Positions 5,392-14,040 are shown, counted from the stretch's first letter. The stretch is DNA of 16,376 nt from an uncultured Campylobacter sp. (GCF_938039205.1 NZ_CALHVM010000020.1:1-16376); one strand, 5' to 3'. Notes: generated by a model not told the origin, from the sequence alone. Numbers and translations are program-made.

Positions 5392-6372
5392 TTATATGCT
5401 CCTGCTTGAACGGATAGCTAAAAATAGAAAAAACGGAGCGCCAAAAAACGCCGTAACCACGCCGATAGGCACCTCGGTCGGGCTTAGGACGCTTTTGCCT
5501 ATCGTGTCGCAGGCTAGCAGGAAAAATCCGCCCGCAAAGGCGCTAATTGGTATCAAAACGATGTTACTCGAGGTTTTTAGTATCATGCGCAGCGTATGCG
5601 GGATGATGAGGCCCACAAAGCCTATCATGCCCGTAAACGCGACCGAAAACGCCACGGCTAAAGACGAGACGATGAGTAGGTGTTTTTTCATCTTTTCGAC
5701 GTCCACGCCTAGGCTTTGAGCCTCTTCGTCGCCGCTTAGGATGACGTTTAACTCAAATCGCTTAAAGTAAAAATACGCCATAGATAGCACGAGAGGAACG
5801 CTGATGTAGGCGATCTTTTCCCAGTTGGCAGAGCCCACGTAGCCCATCATCCACGCTACTATCTTAAAGCTATCCTCGCCGATGAGGTAGGTCGCAAAGC
5901 TCGTAAACGCGCCCAAAAACGACGAAAACGCGATACCGATGATAAGAAGCGTGGCGATGGATTTGCCTTTTTTAGAGAGTTTAAAGATTAGCACTGAAAG
6001 TATCGCCGCGCTAAAAAAGGCAAACACGCCGTAGTAAAAATCGGGAAGCTTTAAAAGATAGGCCGCCACGGCGCCAAAGGTCGCGGCGGAGGCGATGCCG
6101 ATGATGTAGGGATCGGCTAACGGGTTTAAAAACACGCTTTGCACGACGACGCCGGAGCTTGCTAACAGCATACCGATCAAAAAGGCCATTATGACGCGCG
6201 GCAGGCGGATTTCTAGCAGGATGGTTTCCTTTATCTCGTCTATCTCGCCGCCGCTTGCAAATTTGATGATATCTTGCCACGAGATATCGGCGCCGCCAAG
6301 ACTAAGCGAAAATATAAAAAGCAGCGCCGTAAGCACCGCCAAAACCGCCGTAACTCCGTTTTTAGTAGGCAT
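5392..6372 (-). CDS. FecCD-family permease of the iron-uptake ABC transporter
   Basis: The protein has 326 residues, with the size and multi-helix hydrophobic profile of BtuC/FecCD permeases. Family landmarks seen: EIRLPRVIMAFLIGMLLASS then GVVVQ in the second helix region, NPLADPYIIGIASAA just after it, and GMIGFVGLIIPHTLRM near the cytoplasmic coupling helix. It forms the inner-membrane channel through which the binding protein delivers the iron ligand. ATG at 6372 overlaps the end of the receptor gene (stop at 6364-6362) by 11 bases, and the ATPase begins one base after its stop, so all are read from one message. No frameshift or missing segment is visible. Confidence 0.92.
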   Translation of the reverse strand: MPTKNGVTAVLAVLTALLFIFSLSLGGADISWQDIIKFASGGEIDEIKETILLEIRLPRVIMAFLIGMLLASSGVVVQSVFLNPLADPYIIGIASAATFGAVAAYLLKLPDFYYGVFAFFSAAILSVLIFKLSKKGKSIATLLIIGIAFSSFLGAFTSFATYLIGEDSFKIVAWMMGYVGSANWEKIAYISVPLVLSMAYFYFKRFELNVILSGDEEAQSLGVDVEKMKKHLLIVSSLAVAFSVAFTGMIGFVGLIIPHTLRMILKTSSNIVLIPISAFAGGFFLLACDTIGKSVLSPTEVPIGVVTAFFGAPFFLFLAIRSSRSI

Positions 6373-8434
6373 ACTTAAACTCTACGTAGTAGTTTCTCTC
6401 GTCGGCGGGCTCGTATATGTCCTCTAGCTCGCTTTGATAGGAGTTGTATTTTTTGTTGAATAAATTTTTAACTCCAGCAGAAACCGAAAATCCGCCTTTA
6501 AATTTATACTTCGCGCCAAGATCTACTAGCGTTCTAGACACGGTTTGCGTCTCGTAGCCCGAGATATCGGTCACGCCCGAGTAGATAGCTCTTTTTAGCT
6601 TTGATAGGTATTTGACGTCAAGGAGTAAATTTAAATCCTTGATCGGCTCGTAGTCGATGCTAGCGACAAATTTGCTCTTTTGTACGGTCGGCACCTCCAT
6701 GCCTTTGTTGTTGCCTTTTTTAAATTCGGCTTTTACGTAGGAGAAGGTCTGGCTGGTTTTTAGATTGTCTAAAATTTGCTGCTCGGCGTAGAGCTCGGCT
6801 CCGTATCTCCTGACGTCGTCTAAATTTATAAAAAACCAGCCGTCGGTTATGTTATTTGTGAGCGTTCTGGTGTAGATTTCGTTTTTCGTATCGGTTAAAA
6901 ACACGGTCGCGCTTATGAAATTATCATAGATCATATCTCTCACGCCAAGCTCGTAGGTTTGGTAGGTTTCGGATTTTAGATTGTTTACTACGTAGTCGGT
7001 TCTGTTTGGCTTATCCACAAACTGAACGGGCGAGGGCGAGACGAATCCGCGCTCAAATTTAAAATAAACGTTGCCGGTGTCTGAGTATTTAAAGCTAGGC
7101 GTTATCTCAAAGGCGTGGTTGTCCGAGTTTTTCTTGCCTTTAAAGGACGAAGCGCTAGTTATCGTCCGGCCAGGCGTCATCTTTACTACGGAGTTTGAGC
7201 GCCTATCCATATCGTTTCTAGCTAGCTCGAACCTATACCCTGCGCTCAAAGAAAACTGATCGGTGAAGTCGTGCTTTTCTAACACGTAAAACGAATGCGT
7301 TTTCTTTTCTACGTCAAATTTGGTCGTGACGTCGGCGCTTACCATGATAGGGCCGCGTCTTCCGGTGGATTTCGAGCGTATAGATCTTTTGGCCTCTTGT
7401 CTTAAAAAATCGTAACCGAATATAAAATCTCCGCTGCCGTAGCCGTATTTGCCCTTAAATTTAGCCCCGGCTTGTTTGTCGGTTAGCCCTAGCGCTCCGC
7501 TGCCACCGTCTTTGTAGGCGCTATAGGAGTCCATAGTTAGTTTTTGATAGTAAGGCGATAGATTAAACGTCAGCGCATCGTTTAAATTTATAGAGTAGTC
7601 GGCGTTTACGCTAACTCTTTTGTTTAGATAGTCGGTTTTACTTGATCCTGCTTGTCTTCTGTCTTGCTCTAGCTGAGCTTTGCTTAGGGCGCCGGTGGTG
7701 CGGCTTTTGTCTTTAAAATAGCTTGAGTTTATAGATAGCGCCTGATCGTCCGTTATCTGATAGGTTAGGCCGCCCGAGACGTAGTCCTCTTTGGTTTTAT
7801 CTCCGCGTCTATAACCGTTTGAGTCAGATTTCTTCGCGTTTAGTTTTAAAGATAGTGCGTCGGTTACTCCGCCGCCGACGTTTAGGGCTACGTCTTTATA
7901 GGAGTAGGAGGCTAGCTTGCTAGATACGCCGGCGTAAAATTTCTTTTTGCTCTTTTTGGTGATGATATTTATCACGCCTCCCATCGTGCCGCTGCCGTAT
8001 AACACGGTGCCGCCCCCAGGGACTATCTCTATCCTATCTACGTCCTCGATAGGTATCATATCTACGGGGATTCTAGTTGGAGTAGTGTCGATCATGTTTA
8101 GCGCGACGCCGTCCACCATCACCTTTACGGTCGTGGTCGATCTAGCCGACGAGCTCCTTCTGGAACCTTGTCCGCGCATATCTACGTTGTTGCCGTTTAG
8201 GCTGACGCCAGGAGCCTTTTCGAGAGCTTCTTTGATATCGCGGTATCCTCGATCCTCTATCTCTTTTGCGGTTATTACCGTTACGTTTCTAACCTCGTCT
8301 TTTAGCGCGCTCTCAAAGCCAGTCGTGGTTATGACGGTGGCGTCTAGTCTAGTGGAGTCGCTATCTGCGGCATATAAATTTATACTTGCTATCAGCGAAA
8401 GCGCGATAGCTCCTTTGCTTGATTTAGCAATCAT
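6362..8434 (-). CDS. TonB-dependent outer-membrane receptor (iron/heme or siderophore)
   Basis: The protein has 690 residues and is complete, with ATG 8434 behind AAGGAG. Residues 1-22 are a signal peptide ending LYA. DATVITTTG (31-39) is the likely TonB-box region. The plug domain covers about 40-160 (VTVITAKEIEDRGY, LEKAPGV, VDMRGQG, IEIVPGGGTVLYGSGTMGG). The remainder is a 22-strand-type barrel with many alternating aromatic segments, ending in YYVEFKYAY with a terminal aromatic as expected for BAM-dependent folding. It would bind an iron ligand and need ExbB-ExbD-TonB, all encoded in the same operon. It has a close paralogue at 9692-11782 that is broken. Exact ligand is unknown; the segment TTGALSKAQLEQDRRQ is common to several ferric-ligand receptors. 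Confidence 0.9.
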   Translation of the reverse strand: MIAKSSKGAIALSLIASINLYAADSDSTRLDATVITTTGFESALKDEVRNVTVITAKEIEDRGYRDIKEALEKAPGVSLNGNNVDMRGQGSRRSSSARSTTTVKVMVDGVALNMIDTTPTRIPVDMIPIEDVDRIEIVPGGGTVLYGSGTMGGVINIITKKSKKKFYAGVSSKLASYSYKDVALNVGGGVTDALSLKLNAKKSDSNGYRRGDKTKEDYVSGGLTYQITDDQALSINSSYFKDKSRTTGALSKAQLEQDRRQAGSSKTDYLNKRVSVNADYSINLNDALTFNLSPYYQKLTMDSYSAYKDGGSGALGLTDKQAGAKFKGKYGYGSGDFIFGYDFLRQEAKRSIRSKSTGRRGPIMVSADVTTKFDVEKKTHSFYVLEKHDFTDQFSLSAGYRFELARNDMDRRSNSVVKMTPGRTITSASSFKGKKNSDNHAFEITPSFKYSDTGNVYFKFERGFVSPSPVQFVDKPNRTDYVVNNLKSETYQTYELGVRDMIYDNFISATVFLTDTKNEIYTRTLTNNITDGWFFINLDDVRRYGAELYAEQQILDNLKTSQTFSYVKAEFKKGNNKGMEVPTVQKSKFVASIDYEPIKDLNLLLDVKYLSKLKRAIYSGVTDISGYETQTVSRTLVDLGAKYKFKGGFSVSAGVKNLFNKKYNSYQSELEDIYEPADERNYYVEFKYAY

Positions 8435-8484
8435 AGTTGTTCTCCTTGGTTAAATTTACAGGGAGATAAAACCGGGTTCATTTT

Positions 8485-8907
8485 CTATCCTTTGGGCTTT
8501 TTCTTGATATTTAGCTCGACGTTTTGCGTGCCGCTATCTTTTAAAATAGAGATCAAATTTACGACCTCGCCGTAGTTTATCGCTTCATCGGCGTTTAGTT
8601 TGACGCTCTCTTTTTGCTTTGGGGTTAAATTTGCGATTTGCGCGGCTAGATCTGCTAAATTTAAGCTTTTTTGCTCGCCGTTTATACTCAAAAGCACTTC
8701 GCCGTTAAGTAGATAAAAAACCTCGACGTTTTTGGTATCTTTTTCGTCCAAATTTGACGCGCTTTGGGGCAGGGCGATGTCGATGTGGGCAAATTTGTTA
8801 AAAGAGGTCGTGACCATAAAAAATAGCAAAAGCACAAATATCACGTCGATCAAATTTAACATCGAGATGCCGGCGTATCTGGATTTATCTCTGCGGACAT
8901 ACTTCAC
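8485..8907 (-). CDS. exbD: ExbD, proton-channel subunit of the TonB energising complex
   Basis: I choose GTG at 8907 (140 residues) because AAAGGAG sits five bases upstream; a longer frame from 8934 has no such signal. The single transmembrane helix (MLNLIDVIFVLLLFFMVTTS) contains the essential Asp of ExbD/TolR proteins, followed by a periplasmic domain (LPQSASNL, KLNADEAINYGEVVNLISIL). With ExbB it forms the proton-driven motor that energises TonB. The gene overlaps the end of exbB by 23 bases, which implies coupled translation. It precedes the receptor gene by 50 bases. TolR is an alternative family name, but the TonB-receptor context supports ExbD. Confidence 0.9.
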   Translation of the reverse strand: MKYVRRDKSRYAGISMLNLIDVIFVLLLFFMVTTSFNKFAHIDIALPQSASNLDEKDTKNVEVFYLLNGEVLLSINGEQKSLNLADLAAQIANLTPKQKESVKLNADEAINYGEVVNLISILKDSGTQNVELNIKKKPKG

Positions 8908-9514
8908 AGCTTCTCCTTTCAAAACTGCGGCCAAACAGGCTCATAATGCGGTTTAGATCGTTTAGGATGAAATCTATTTTCTTGCTAATCATAAGAAAAA
9001 ATATCACGCAAGGAATCGCCACTATAAGCCCAAAAGCCGTCGTATAAAGCGCCTCGGAGATACCGACCGCAACTAGCGGAGCGTCCACTCCGCCGCTAAG
9101 TCCGCTAAAGGCCTTTATCATACCAACTATCGTGCCAAGCAGGCCTAGCTGCGGGCTCGCGCTCGCGCAAAGTCCCAGTATCCACGTGCGCCGCTCAAGC
9201 GAGGTTAGCTGCATGGATACGGCCTCCTCGGCGATGTAGTCGATCTGCGTTTTGCTAGCGCCTTCGCCCAAATTTTCCGCGACGAAAAGCGCGGTTTTAG
9301 CAAGCGAGTTTTTGTAGCTTTTGCAAAATTCTTTGATTTTTGCGTAGTCGCCTTCTAAAATGAGATTGCAAAGCTTGATCTTAAACGAACTAGTCGCATC
9401 TATCTCGGTAAATAAAAAATACGCTCCCTTTTCAAGAAGCACCGCGATACCGAGCACCGAGAGGCAAAATATCGGCCACATAAATATACCGCCGACTTCT
9501 ATATACTCAAACAT
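8885..9514 (-). CDS. exbB: ExbB, pentameric motor subunit of the TonB energising complex
   Basis: ATG at 9514 (209 residues) is preceded by TTAGGATTAAA; the upstream TTG at 9538 lies inside the candidate Fur site and is rejected. Three membrane segments are visible: about 10-30 (GGIFMWPIFCLSVLGIAVLL), about 113-135 (LGLCASASPQLGLLGTIVGM) and about 150-175 (ALYTTAFGLIVAIPCVIFF). These carry the MotA/TolQ/ExbB family signature LGLLGTIVGMI plus a TTAFGLIVAIP stretch. It is the first gene of the seven-gene uptake operon and overlaps exbD. ExbB multimers surround the ExbD helices and convert proton flow into TonB movement. A TolQ identity is less likely given the receptor and ABC genes downstream. 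Confidence 0.9.
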   Translation of the reverse strand: MFEYIEVGGIFMWPIFCLSVLGIAVLLEKGAYFLFTEIDATSSFKIKLCNLILEGDYAKIKEFCKSYKNSLAKTALFVAENLGEGASKTQIDYIAEEAVSMQLTSLERRTWILGLCASASPQLGLLGTIVGMIKAFSGLSGGVDAPLVAVGISEALYTTAFGLIVAIPCVIFFLMISKKIDFILNDLNRIMSLFGRSFERRSCEVCPQR

Positions 9515-9522
9515 TTTAATCC

Positions 9523-9537
9523 TAATATTAATTATCA
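9523..9537 (-). promoter_or_regulatory. Candidate Fur box before exbB
   Basis: On the minus strand TGATAATTAATATTA matches the 7-1-7 Fur consensus TGATAATnATTATCA at 12 of 14 positions. It lies between the -10 box and the exbB ribosome binding site, so iron-loaded Fur could block the operon. Confidence 0.55.
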
Positions 9538-9539
9538 AA

Positions 9540-9558
9540 AGCGGTTTATTATACCGCT
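9540..9558 (-). promoter_or_regulatory. exbB operon -10 box inside a palindrome
   Basis: A minus-strand TATAAT (9553-9548) overlaps the seven-base centre of the dyad AGCGGT-TTATTAT-ACCGCT. A second, weaker Fur-like half site (TATCATTA) lies just upstream at 9561-9568. The dyad could be an operator for another regulator or a chance feature. Confidence 0.5.
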
Positions 9559-9658
9559 GCTATCATTAATCGGTAATAAAATTTGACGAGATTTCATAAC
9601 GTTAGATAACAAAATCCAAATAACGTTTCGCAGAAAAAAACGGAGCGTCCAAAAAGGC

Positions 9659-9685
9659 AAATTTAGGGCGTAAAGCCCTAAATTT
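9659..9685 (-). terminator. Intrinsic terminator of the second receptor gene
   Basis: An 11-pair stem AAATTTAGGGC/GCCCTAAATTT has the five-base loop GTAAA. Read on the minus strand it starts 6 bases after the receptor stop and is followed by GCCTTTTTGG. It separates this gene from the exbB promoter. Confidence 0.75.
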
Positions 9686-9691
9686 AGCGGT

Positions 9692-11782
9692 TTAGTAGGT
9701 GTACTTAAACTCTACGTAGTAGTTTCTCTCGTTTGCCGGACTGTACTCGTAGATGCCGGTTTGGTTGTTTTTGCCTTGGTAGTCGTAGTATTTTTTGTTA
9801 AAGAGATTTTTTACGCCTCCTGTTATGCCAAATCCGTTTTTAAATTTATACGAAACGCCCGCGTCCACGATGCTGCGAGATGAGATGTCGTCGTAGTTTA
9901 CGTCCTTTTTCTTTGAGTAAAATTTATAGTCCGCAAACAAGTGCAAGTCGTTCACGATCTCGTAGTCCGCGCCGAATATAAATTTGTGTTTTGAGACGTA
10001 CGGTACCTCTTTGCCCGCGTTATCGCCTTTTTTGATTGTGGCGTTTACGTAGGCGTAGGACTGGCTTAAAATCAGCCTATCAAAGAGATTTTGCCTGCTA
10101 AAAAACTCAAATCCGTAGCGTCTAGTTTTTGCGATGTTGTAGTATTTCCAAGCGTCTCCGTGGTTGGCCCCGAGCTCGACATAGGCTATCTCGTCGCTAG
10201 TATCGGTTAAAAACACGGTAGCGTTTACCGGCATGCTCGCGACGTGATCTTTTAGTCCGATCTCGTAGGTGTTAAATTTTTCCGATTTTAGATCGTTAAA
10301 TTTATATTGCTTGGTCACCTGATCTTTGTCGGTTAGCTGAGAAGGCGAGGGCGAGATGTAGCCGCGCTCAAATTTAAAATAGACGTTTCCAGTGTCTGAG
10401 TATCTGAAATTTGGCGTAAACTCAAACGCGTGGTTATCGATATCTCTGCCGTCGCTTATGGCGTTGTAGCTAGTCATCGGAGGAAAAGGTATGCCGTTTC
10501 TAAAGCCCTTCATGTCTGAAACTCTGCTAGCCTCGTACTGCGCAAGCTCAAATCTATACCCAAAGCTCAGATCAAAAAGCTTGGTAAATTTATGCTTTTC
10601 CATAAAATAAAATGCGTGAGTGGTCTTTTGTAGATCTAGCGTCGTGTCGTGCTTTAGGCTTATCACGGGCGATGTTTTCACCTCGTAGTGCGACTCTCTC
10701 TCGCCTTTGTTTTGCTCGTAGTCGTAGCCAAAGATAAACTCGCCGCTGCCGTAGTCGAGCTTGTTTTTAAAATTTACGCCGTATTTTTTATCGCCGAAAA
10801 GCCCCTCCATCGGATAGCGCACGCCGCGAGCCGACTCGGTCGATGAAGTTTTGATTTTTATTTTTTGATAATACGGCATCAAATTTACCGAGTAAAAGTC
10901 GTTAAATTTGCCCTCGCAAACGGCGTTAACGTCGATTTTTTCGTTTTCAAAGAGCTTTGTTAGGCCGTTATTTGCGTTTTGTCTTCGGTTTTGCGAGACT
11001 TGGTCTTGGGTTAGGGTGCCAGGATCGTTTCTTTTTGATTTAAAGATACTAGGCGTCAAATTTAGCGAGTGGGAGTCGTTAAATTTGTAGTTTAGTCCGC
11101 CGCTTAGATAGTATCCGCACTCCTTGTAGTCGTGTCTGTAGCCTTTTTGACTGAATGCTTTGCCACTAAATTTTAAAAACAGATCCTCGCTCACGTTTCC
11201 GCCGACGGTGGCTGCGGCGTCGCGGTAGCTATACGAGCCTATCTTGGAGCTCACGTTTGCGAAAAAATCGCGCGGCTTTTGCTTGGTGATGATATTTACC
11301 ACGCCGCCTCTAGTGCCGCTGCCGTAGAGCACTGCTCCGCCTCCTGGCGTCACTTAGACCTGCTCGATGTCCTCGATCGCGATCATCTCAAGCGGTATGA
11401 TGCCGTGCGCCGCATCGACCATATTTATCGGCACTCCGTTTAGCATGATTTTTACGGCCATAGTTGGCGTCGCGCCGTCTCCGCGCATGCCTTGTCCGCG
11501 CATGTCTATGTTTTCGCCTAGGCTTGAGGTGCTGACGAAATCGACGCTAGGGATCTTTTCTACGAGCTCTTTTACCGAGCGGTAGCCGTAGGCCTCGACG
11601 TCTGCTTTGGTTACGACGAATATATTTCTAGTCTCTTCTTTTAGCGCGCTTTCAAAACCCGTCGCCGTTACTATGGCGGCGTCTAACGTGACGTTTTGGG
11701 TTTGCGCGTTTAGGCTTGCGTCTGCAGCTAGCGACAAAAGTATAAATTTGCCGCCTTGCGCACCTAATCTTTTTTTGCTCAT
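9692..11782 (-). pseudogene. Second TonB-dependent receptor, broken by an in-frame TAA
   Basis: Starting at ATG 11782 (GGGAG seven bases upstream), the frame runs 142 residues: signal peptide, TonB box LDAAIVTATG, and a plug as far as IEDIEQV. It then meets TAA at 11356-11354 and continues unbroken in the same frame for 553 residues (VTPGGGAVLYGSGTRGGVVN, then the barrel, ending YYVEFKYTY). The intact neighbour receptor reads IEIVPGGGTVLYGSG at the same place with Glu at the stop position, so one base change (GAA to TAA) explains the break. The two receptors are paralogues sharing long barrel segments such as DTGNVYFKFERG. A restart at the following GTG would lack a signal peptide and most of the plug. 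A base-calling error is the main alternative. Its Fur box and terminator remain intact, which suggests a recent loss. Confidence 0.88.
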
Positions 11783-11799
11783 TTTAACTCCCTTTGGTT

Positions 11800-11821
11800 T
11801 TATCATAATTAATAATGATAA
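11800..11821 (-). promoter_or_regulatory. Fur box and -10 region of the second receptor gene
   Basis: Seven-base perfect arms TTATCAT and ATGATAA flank AATTAATA; 20 of 22 positions are symmetric. This is a typical A/T-rich Fur operator. A minus-strand TATGAT (11807-11802) inside it could be the -10 box, so Fur binding would block the promoter. The GGGAG ribosome binding site lies at 11792-11788. Confidence 0.7.
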
Positions 11822-12034
11822 AATTTTCGTTAGTAAATTTAGATGATATTTTTTATTTAAATTTGCAGACGATTTTGAGCGTTTAAATCGTAAAATTTAA
11901 AGATCAAATTTAAAATACTTAAAACAAATTTGATGCGAAGTAAAGTTTGGAGGGTTTAAATTTGAGGGTTAAATTTGGCGTAAAAACAAGCAAGCGCGGT
12001 AAATTTGCGCTCCCGCTAAAGAAGCAAGAGAGGA
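11822..12034. other. A/T-rich spacer without a gene
   Basis: It contains many AAATTT words. The only structure seen is a weak minus-strand stem AGCGC/GCGCT (12011-11993) followed by TTGCTTGTTTTT, a possible terminator of the 12035-12304 gene. Confidence 0.4.
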
Positions 12035-12304
12035 TTACCCCTCCATGCTATTTACGACGTTTATGACCTCGTCGCGTAGGCTCTCGACCGTTAGTTCGGC
12101 TTTTTTCTCAAACGGCACGAAGACCTCGCCCTCATCGCACGCGATGTGCATGCCGTCCTCGGTGATATCGGTCATTTTGACGTTTTGCGGGTTCGTAAAG
12201 CCGCCAAATTTCGCGCACATATCCTCTGTAAGGCCGATGAAGTTATCATTCATCATACCTAGCGCCATCTCTTTGGCTTCTCTTGCCTCTTCGCTTAGCT
12301 GCAT
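12035..12304 (-). CDS. Small DUF2470-like protein (resembles the C-terminus of HugZ/ChuZ heme oxygenase)
   Basis: This is an 89-residue acidic protein with ATG 12304 behind AAGGAG. The core, MNDNFIGLTEDMCAKFGGF, then NVKMTDITEDGMHIACDEGE and VFVPFEKKAELTVESLRDEV, fits the DUF2470 pattern I know from the C-terminal part of heme-utilisation proteins (MNxDHxxxLxxYCxxFGG...GMxL...xRIPF). In this protein the usual His of the N-D-H motif is Asn-Phe. The split-barrel (PNPOx-like) domain of full HugZ proteins is absent, so it is either a stand-alone DUF2470 protein or a remnant; the clean start and stop favour a real small gene. It lies among iron and heme transport genes, 56 bases after the ABC exporter on the same strand. 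Heme binding is inference. Confidence 0.6.
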   Translation of the reverse strand: MQLSEEAREAKEMALGMMNDNFIGLTEDMCAKFGGFTNPQNVKMTDITEDGMHIACDEGEVFVPFEKKAELTVESLRDEVINVVNSMEG

Positions 12305-12360
12305 TATGTCTCCTTGATTTTAAAATGATATCCGTTATTTTAACCATCTTTAGCTGAAAT

Positions 12361-13950
12361 TTAGCCCTTAACGAGCGCGATTTGCCCGTTTCGTATCTCG
12401 TAAATTTTATCCGCCACGTCAAAATACGCATCGTCGTGGCTGATCGCAAAAACAGTGTAGCCTTGCGCCTTAAGCCCTGGCAAAAACTCCGTATAAAAAT
12501 GCCGCCTAAACTCGGGGTCTTGATCGGCCGCCCACTCGTCAAGGATCAAAAATTTACGCTTTTCAAGCAACGCCGCGACCATCGCGAGGCGCTTTTTCTG
12601 GCCTTGGGAGAGATTTAGCGTGCTAAAATTCCCGTCTTTTACGCTTACTTTGTTTTCTATCGACATCTTTTTTAGCAGCCCCTCTATCAGTGCCAGATCG
12701 TCGCTCATAACCTCGTCAAAGAGATAAAAGTCGCTAAACACCGCGCTGATCGTGTTTGCGTAGCTTTTTAAATTTGACTCGGTGATCTTGACGTCATCTG
12801 CGAACATCTCGCCGCTTTTTGGCGCTAAAAGCCCTGCTAAAATCATAAATAGCGTACTTTTGCCGCTACCGTTTTTACCGATCAAAAAGACCGTCTCGCC
12901 GCGCTTAATTTCTAAATTTATATCTTTTAGCGCAAATTCGCTCCCCTCGTCGTAGGCGAAATTTATATCTTTTAGGCGTAGTTTTTGCCAAATTTGCGGA
13001 GCCGTCTCGCCCAACTCAAACTCCGGCTCAAAGGGCGCTAGGTCTAGCTTTTTTAGCCGCTCGTAAGCGATACGCGCGCGAAATACGCTAGGCACCGAGT
13101 AAAGCAGCATCATGAGAGGCGCTCGCAAAAAAAGTATCGCTAGCGCAACCGTGATCGCGTCTTGCAGGCTTGCGGCGTCGTAGGCTAGGCAAAAATATAT
13201 CTCGATACCCACGGCGCCTAACATCACGGTGTTTAGCCAGTTGCTCATAAAGGATTGATGGATCTCGGCTTTTACGATGTTTTCGCGCAGGCTTTTTGCG
13301 TTTGGGATAAAGCGGTTCCAAAAAAGCCGCTTTGCGCGGGCTAAATTTAAGCTAAGCTCCCTATGCCCCTCGATGCAGGTCTGATAGTCGCGGTACAGCG
13401 CATCCTCGCCGTTACGGCATTGTTCGTAGTATTTGTGGATATTTTTGATGAAGTATCGGCAAATCCATGTCGCCGCGCTCATCCAAAGCACCAAAAACAC
13501 GAAAATCTCGGCCGAGATGTAAAGCACGTAAGCGCCCGTCGCGCCGATGATAAGCACGCCTTGGATAATGCTTGGCACTTGCATAAAGCCGTCGGTTAGG
13601 CTGCGCACGTCGCTTGAGAGCGAGGCGATCAAATTTGACTTGCCCGCGGCTACGATTTTTTGATTTGCGGTATCTAGGATCCGTTTTATCGTTTTGGCTC
13701 GCAGCTCGTAGACAAAGTCGTTGCCGATTACGCTAAGAGCGATGCGCGAGAGCACCGAAAAGCCCAAAAACAAAATCAAAAGCGCAAAAAATGCGAGCAA
13801 AATTTGAGCGTCTTGTTCTTTTAAATTTAAGAGGTATTTGTTGATAAAGGCTAGTATCAGGATCCCAGAGCCGCTAAAAACGGCGCTAGATACGATCATG
13901 GCGATGATTTGCCAAAGCGTTTTTTTTGATATTTTTTTAAACATTTTCAT
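12361..13950 (-). CDS. Single-chain ABC exporter, YojI/PvdE/SyrD (cyclic-peptide) family
   Basis: The protein has 529 residues. Residues about 10-295 form a six-helix exporter membrane domain; residues about 325-529 are the ATPase: Walker A GKNGSGKST (358-366), signature LSQGQ (447-451), Walker B FLILDE (467-472) followed by WAADQDPEFRR, and switch His505. The Q-loop region reads ISAVFSDFYLFDE without Gln. That sequence and DEWAADQDP are hallmarks I associate with the YojI/PvdE/SyrD branch, which moves peptides or siderophore precursors to the periplasm. ATG 13950 or 13944 are both possible; neither has a strong ribosome binding site. Genes of this family often sit beside TonB receptors. No biosynthetic gene for a peptide is visible, so the substrate is unknown. 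Confidence 0.85.
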   Translation of the reverse strand: MKMFKKISKKTLWQIIAMIVSSAVFSGSGILILAFINKYLLNLKEQDAQILLAFFALLILFLGFSVLSRIALSVIGNDFVYELRAKTIKRILDTANQKIVAAGKSNLIASLSSDVRSLTDGFMQVPSIIQGVLIIGATGAYVLYISAEIFVFLVLWMSAATWICRYFIKNIHKYYEQCRNGEDALYRDYQTCIEGHRELSLNLARAKRLFWNRFIPNAKSLRENIVKAEIHQSFMSNWLNTVMLGAVGIEIYFCLAYDAASLQDAITVALAILFLRAPLMMLLYSVPSVFRARIAYERLKKLDLAPFEPEFELGETAPQIWQKLRLKDINFAYDEGSEFALKDINLEIKRGETVFLIGKNGSGKSTLFMILAGLLAPKSGEMFADDVKITESNLKSYANTISAVFSDFYLFDEVMSDDLALIEGLLKKMSIENKVSVKDGNFSTLNLSQGQKKRLAMVAALLEKRKFLILDEWAADQDPEFRRHFYTEFLPGLKAQGYTVFAISHDDAYFDVADKIYEIRNGQIALVKG

Positions 13951-14040
13951 TCTTTTTGAGAGCTTATTTCATTTTAGCCGCCATTTTATAAGAATATTTT
14001 TAAAATTTCGCTAAAATCGGGCTTTATTTAAAGGAGAAAT
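13951..14040. promoter_or_regulatory. Divergent promoter region between the ABC exporter and yigZ
   Basis: On plus, TAAAAT at 14012-14017 is about 24 bases before the yigZ TTG start, with AAGGAG at 14031-14036. On minus, TATAAA at 13990-13985 is about 35 bases before the exporter start. No convincing Fur box is seen. Confidence 0.4.

Noticed and set aside
9692..11353. The part after the TAA as an independent receptor starting at GTG
   Set aside because: It would lack signal peptide, TonB box and most of the plug; it is the continuation of a broken gene.
11930..11992. Third, minus-strand copy of the palindromic element (GCGAAGTA ... ACAAGC)
   Set aside because: Only short end-like words match, spacing is about 60 bases, and no central stem-loop is present.
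13088..13599. Overlapping open frames opposite or shifted to the ABC exporter gene
   Set aside because: They are shadows of a high-GC coding stretch with no start signals and Arg/Lys-rich nonsense-like products.
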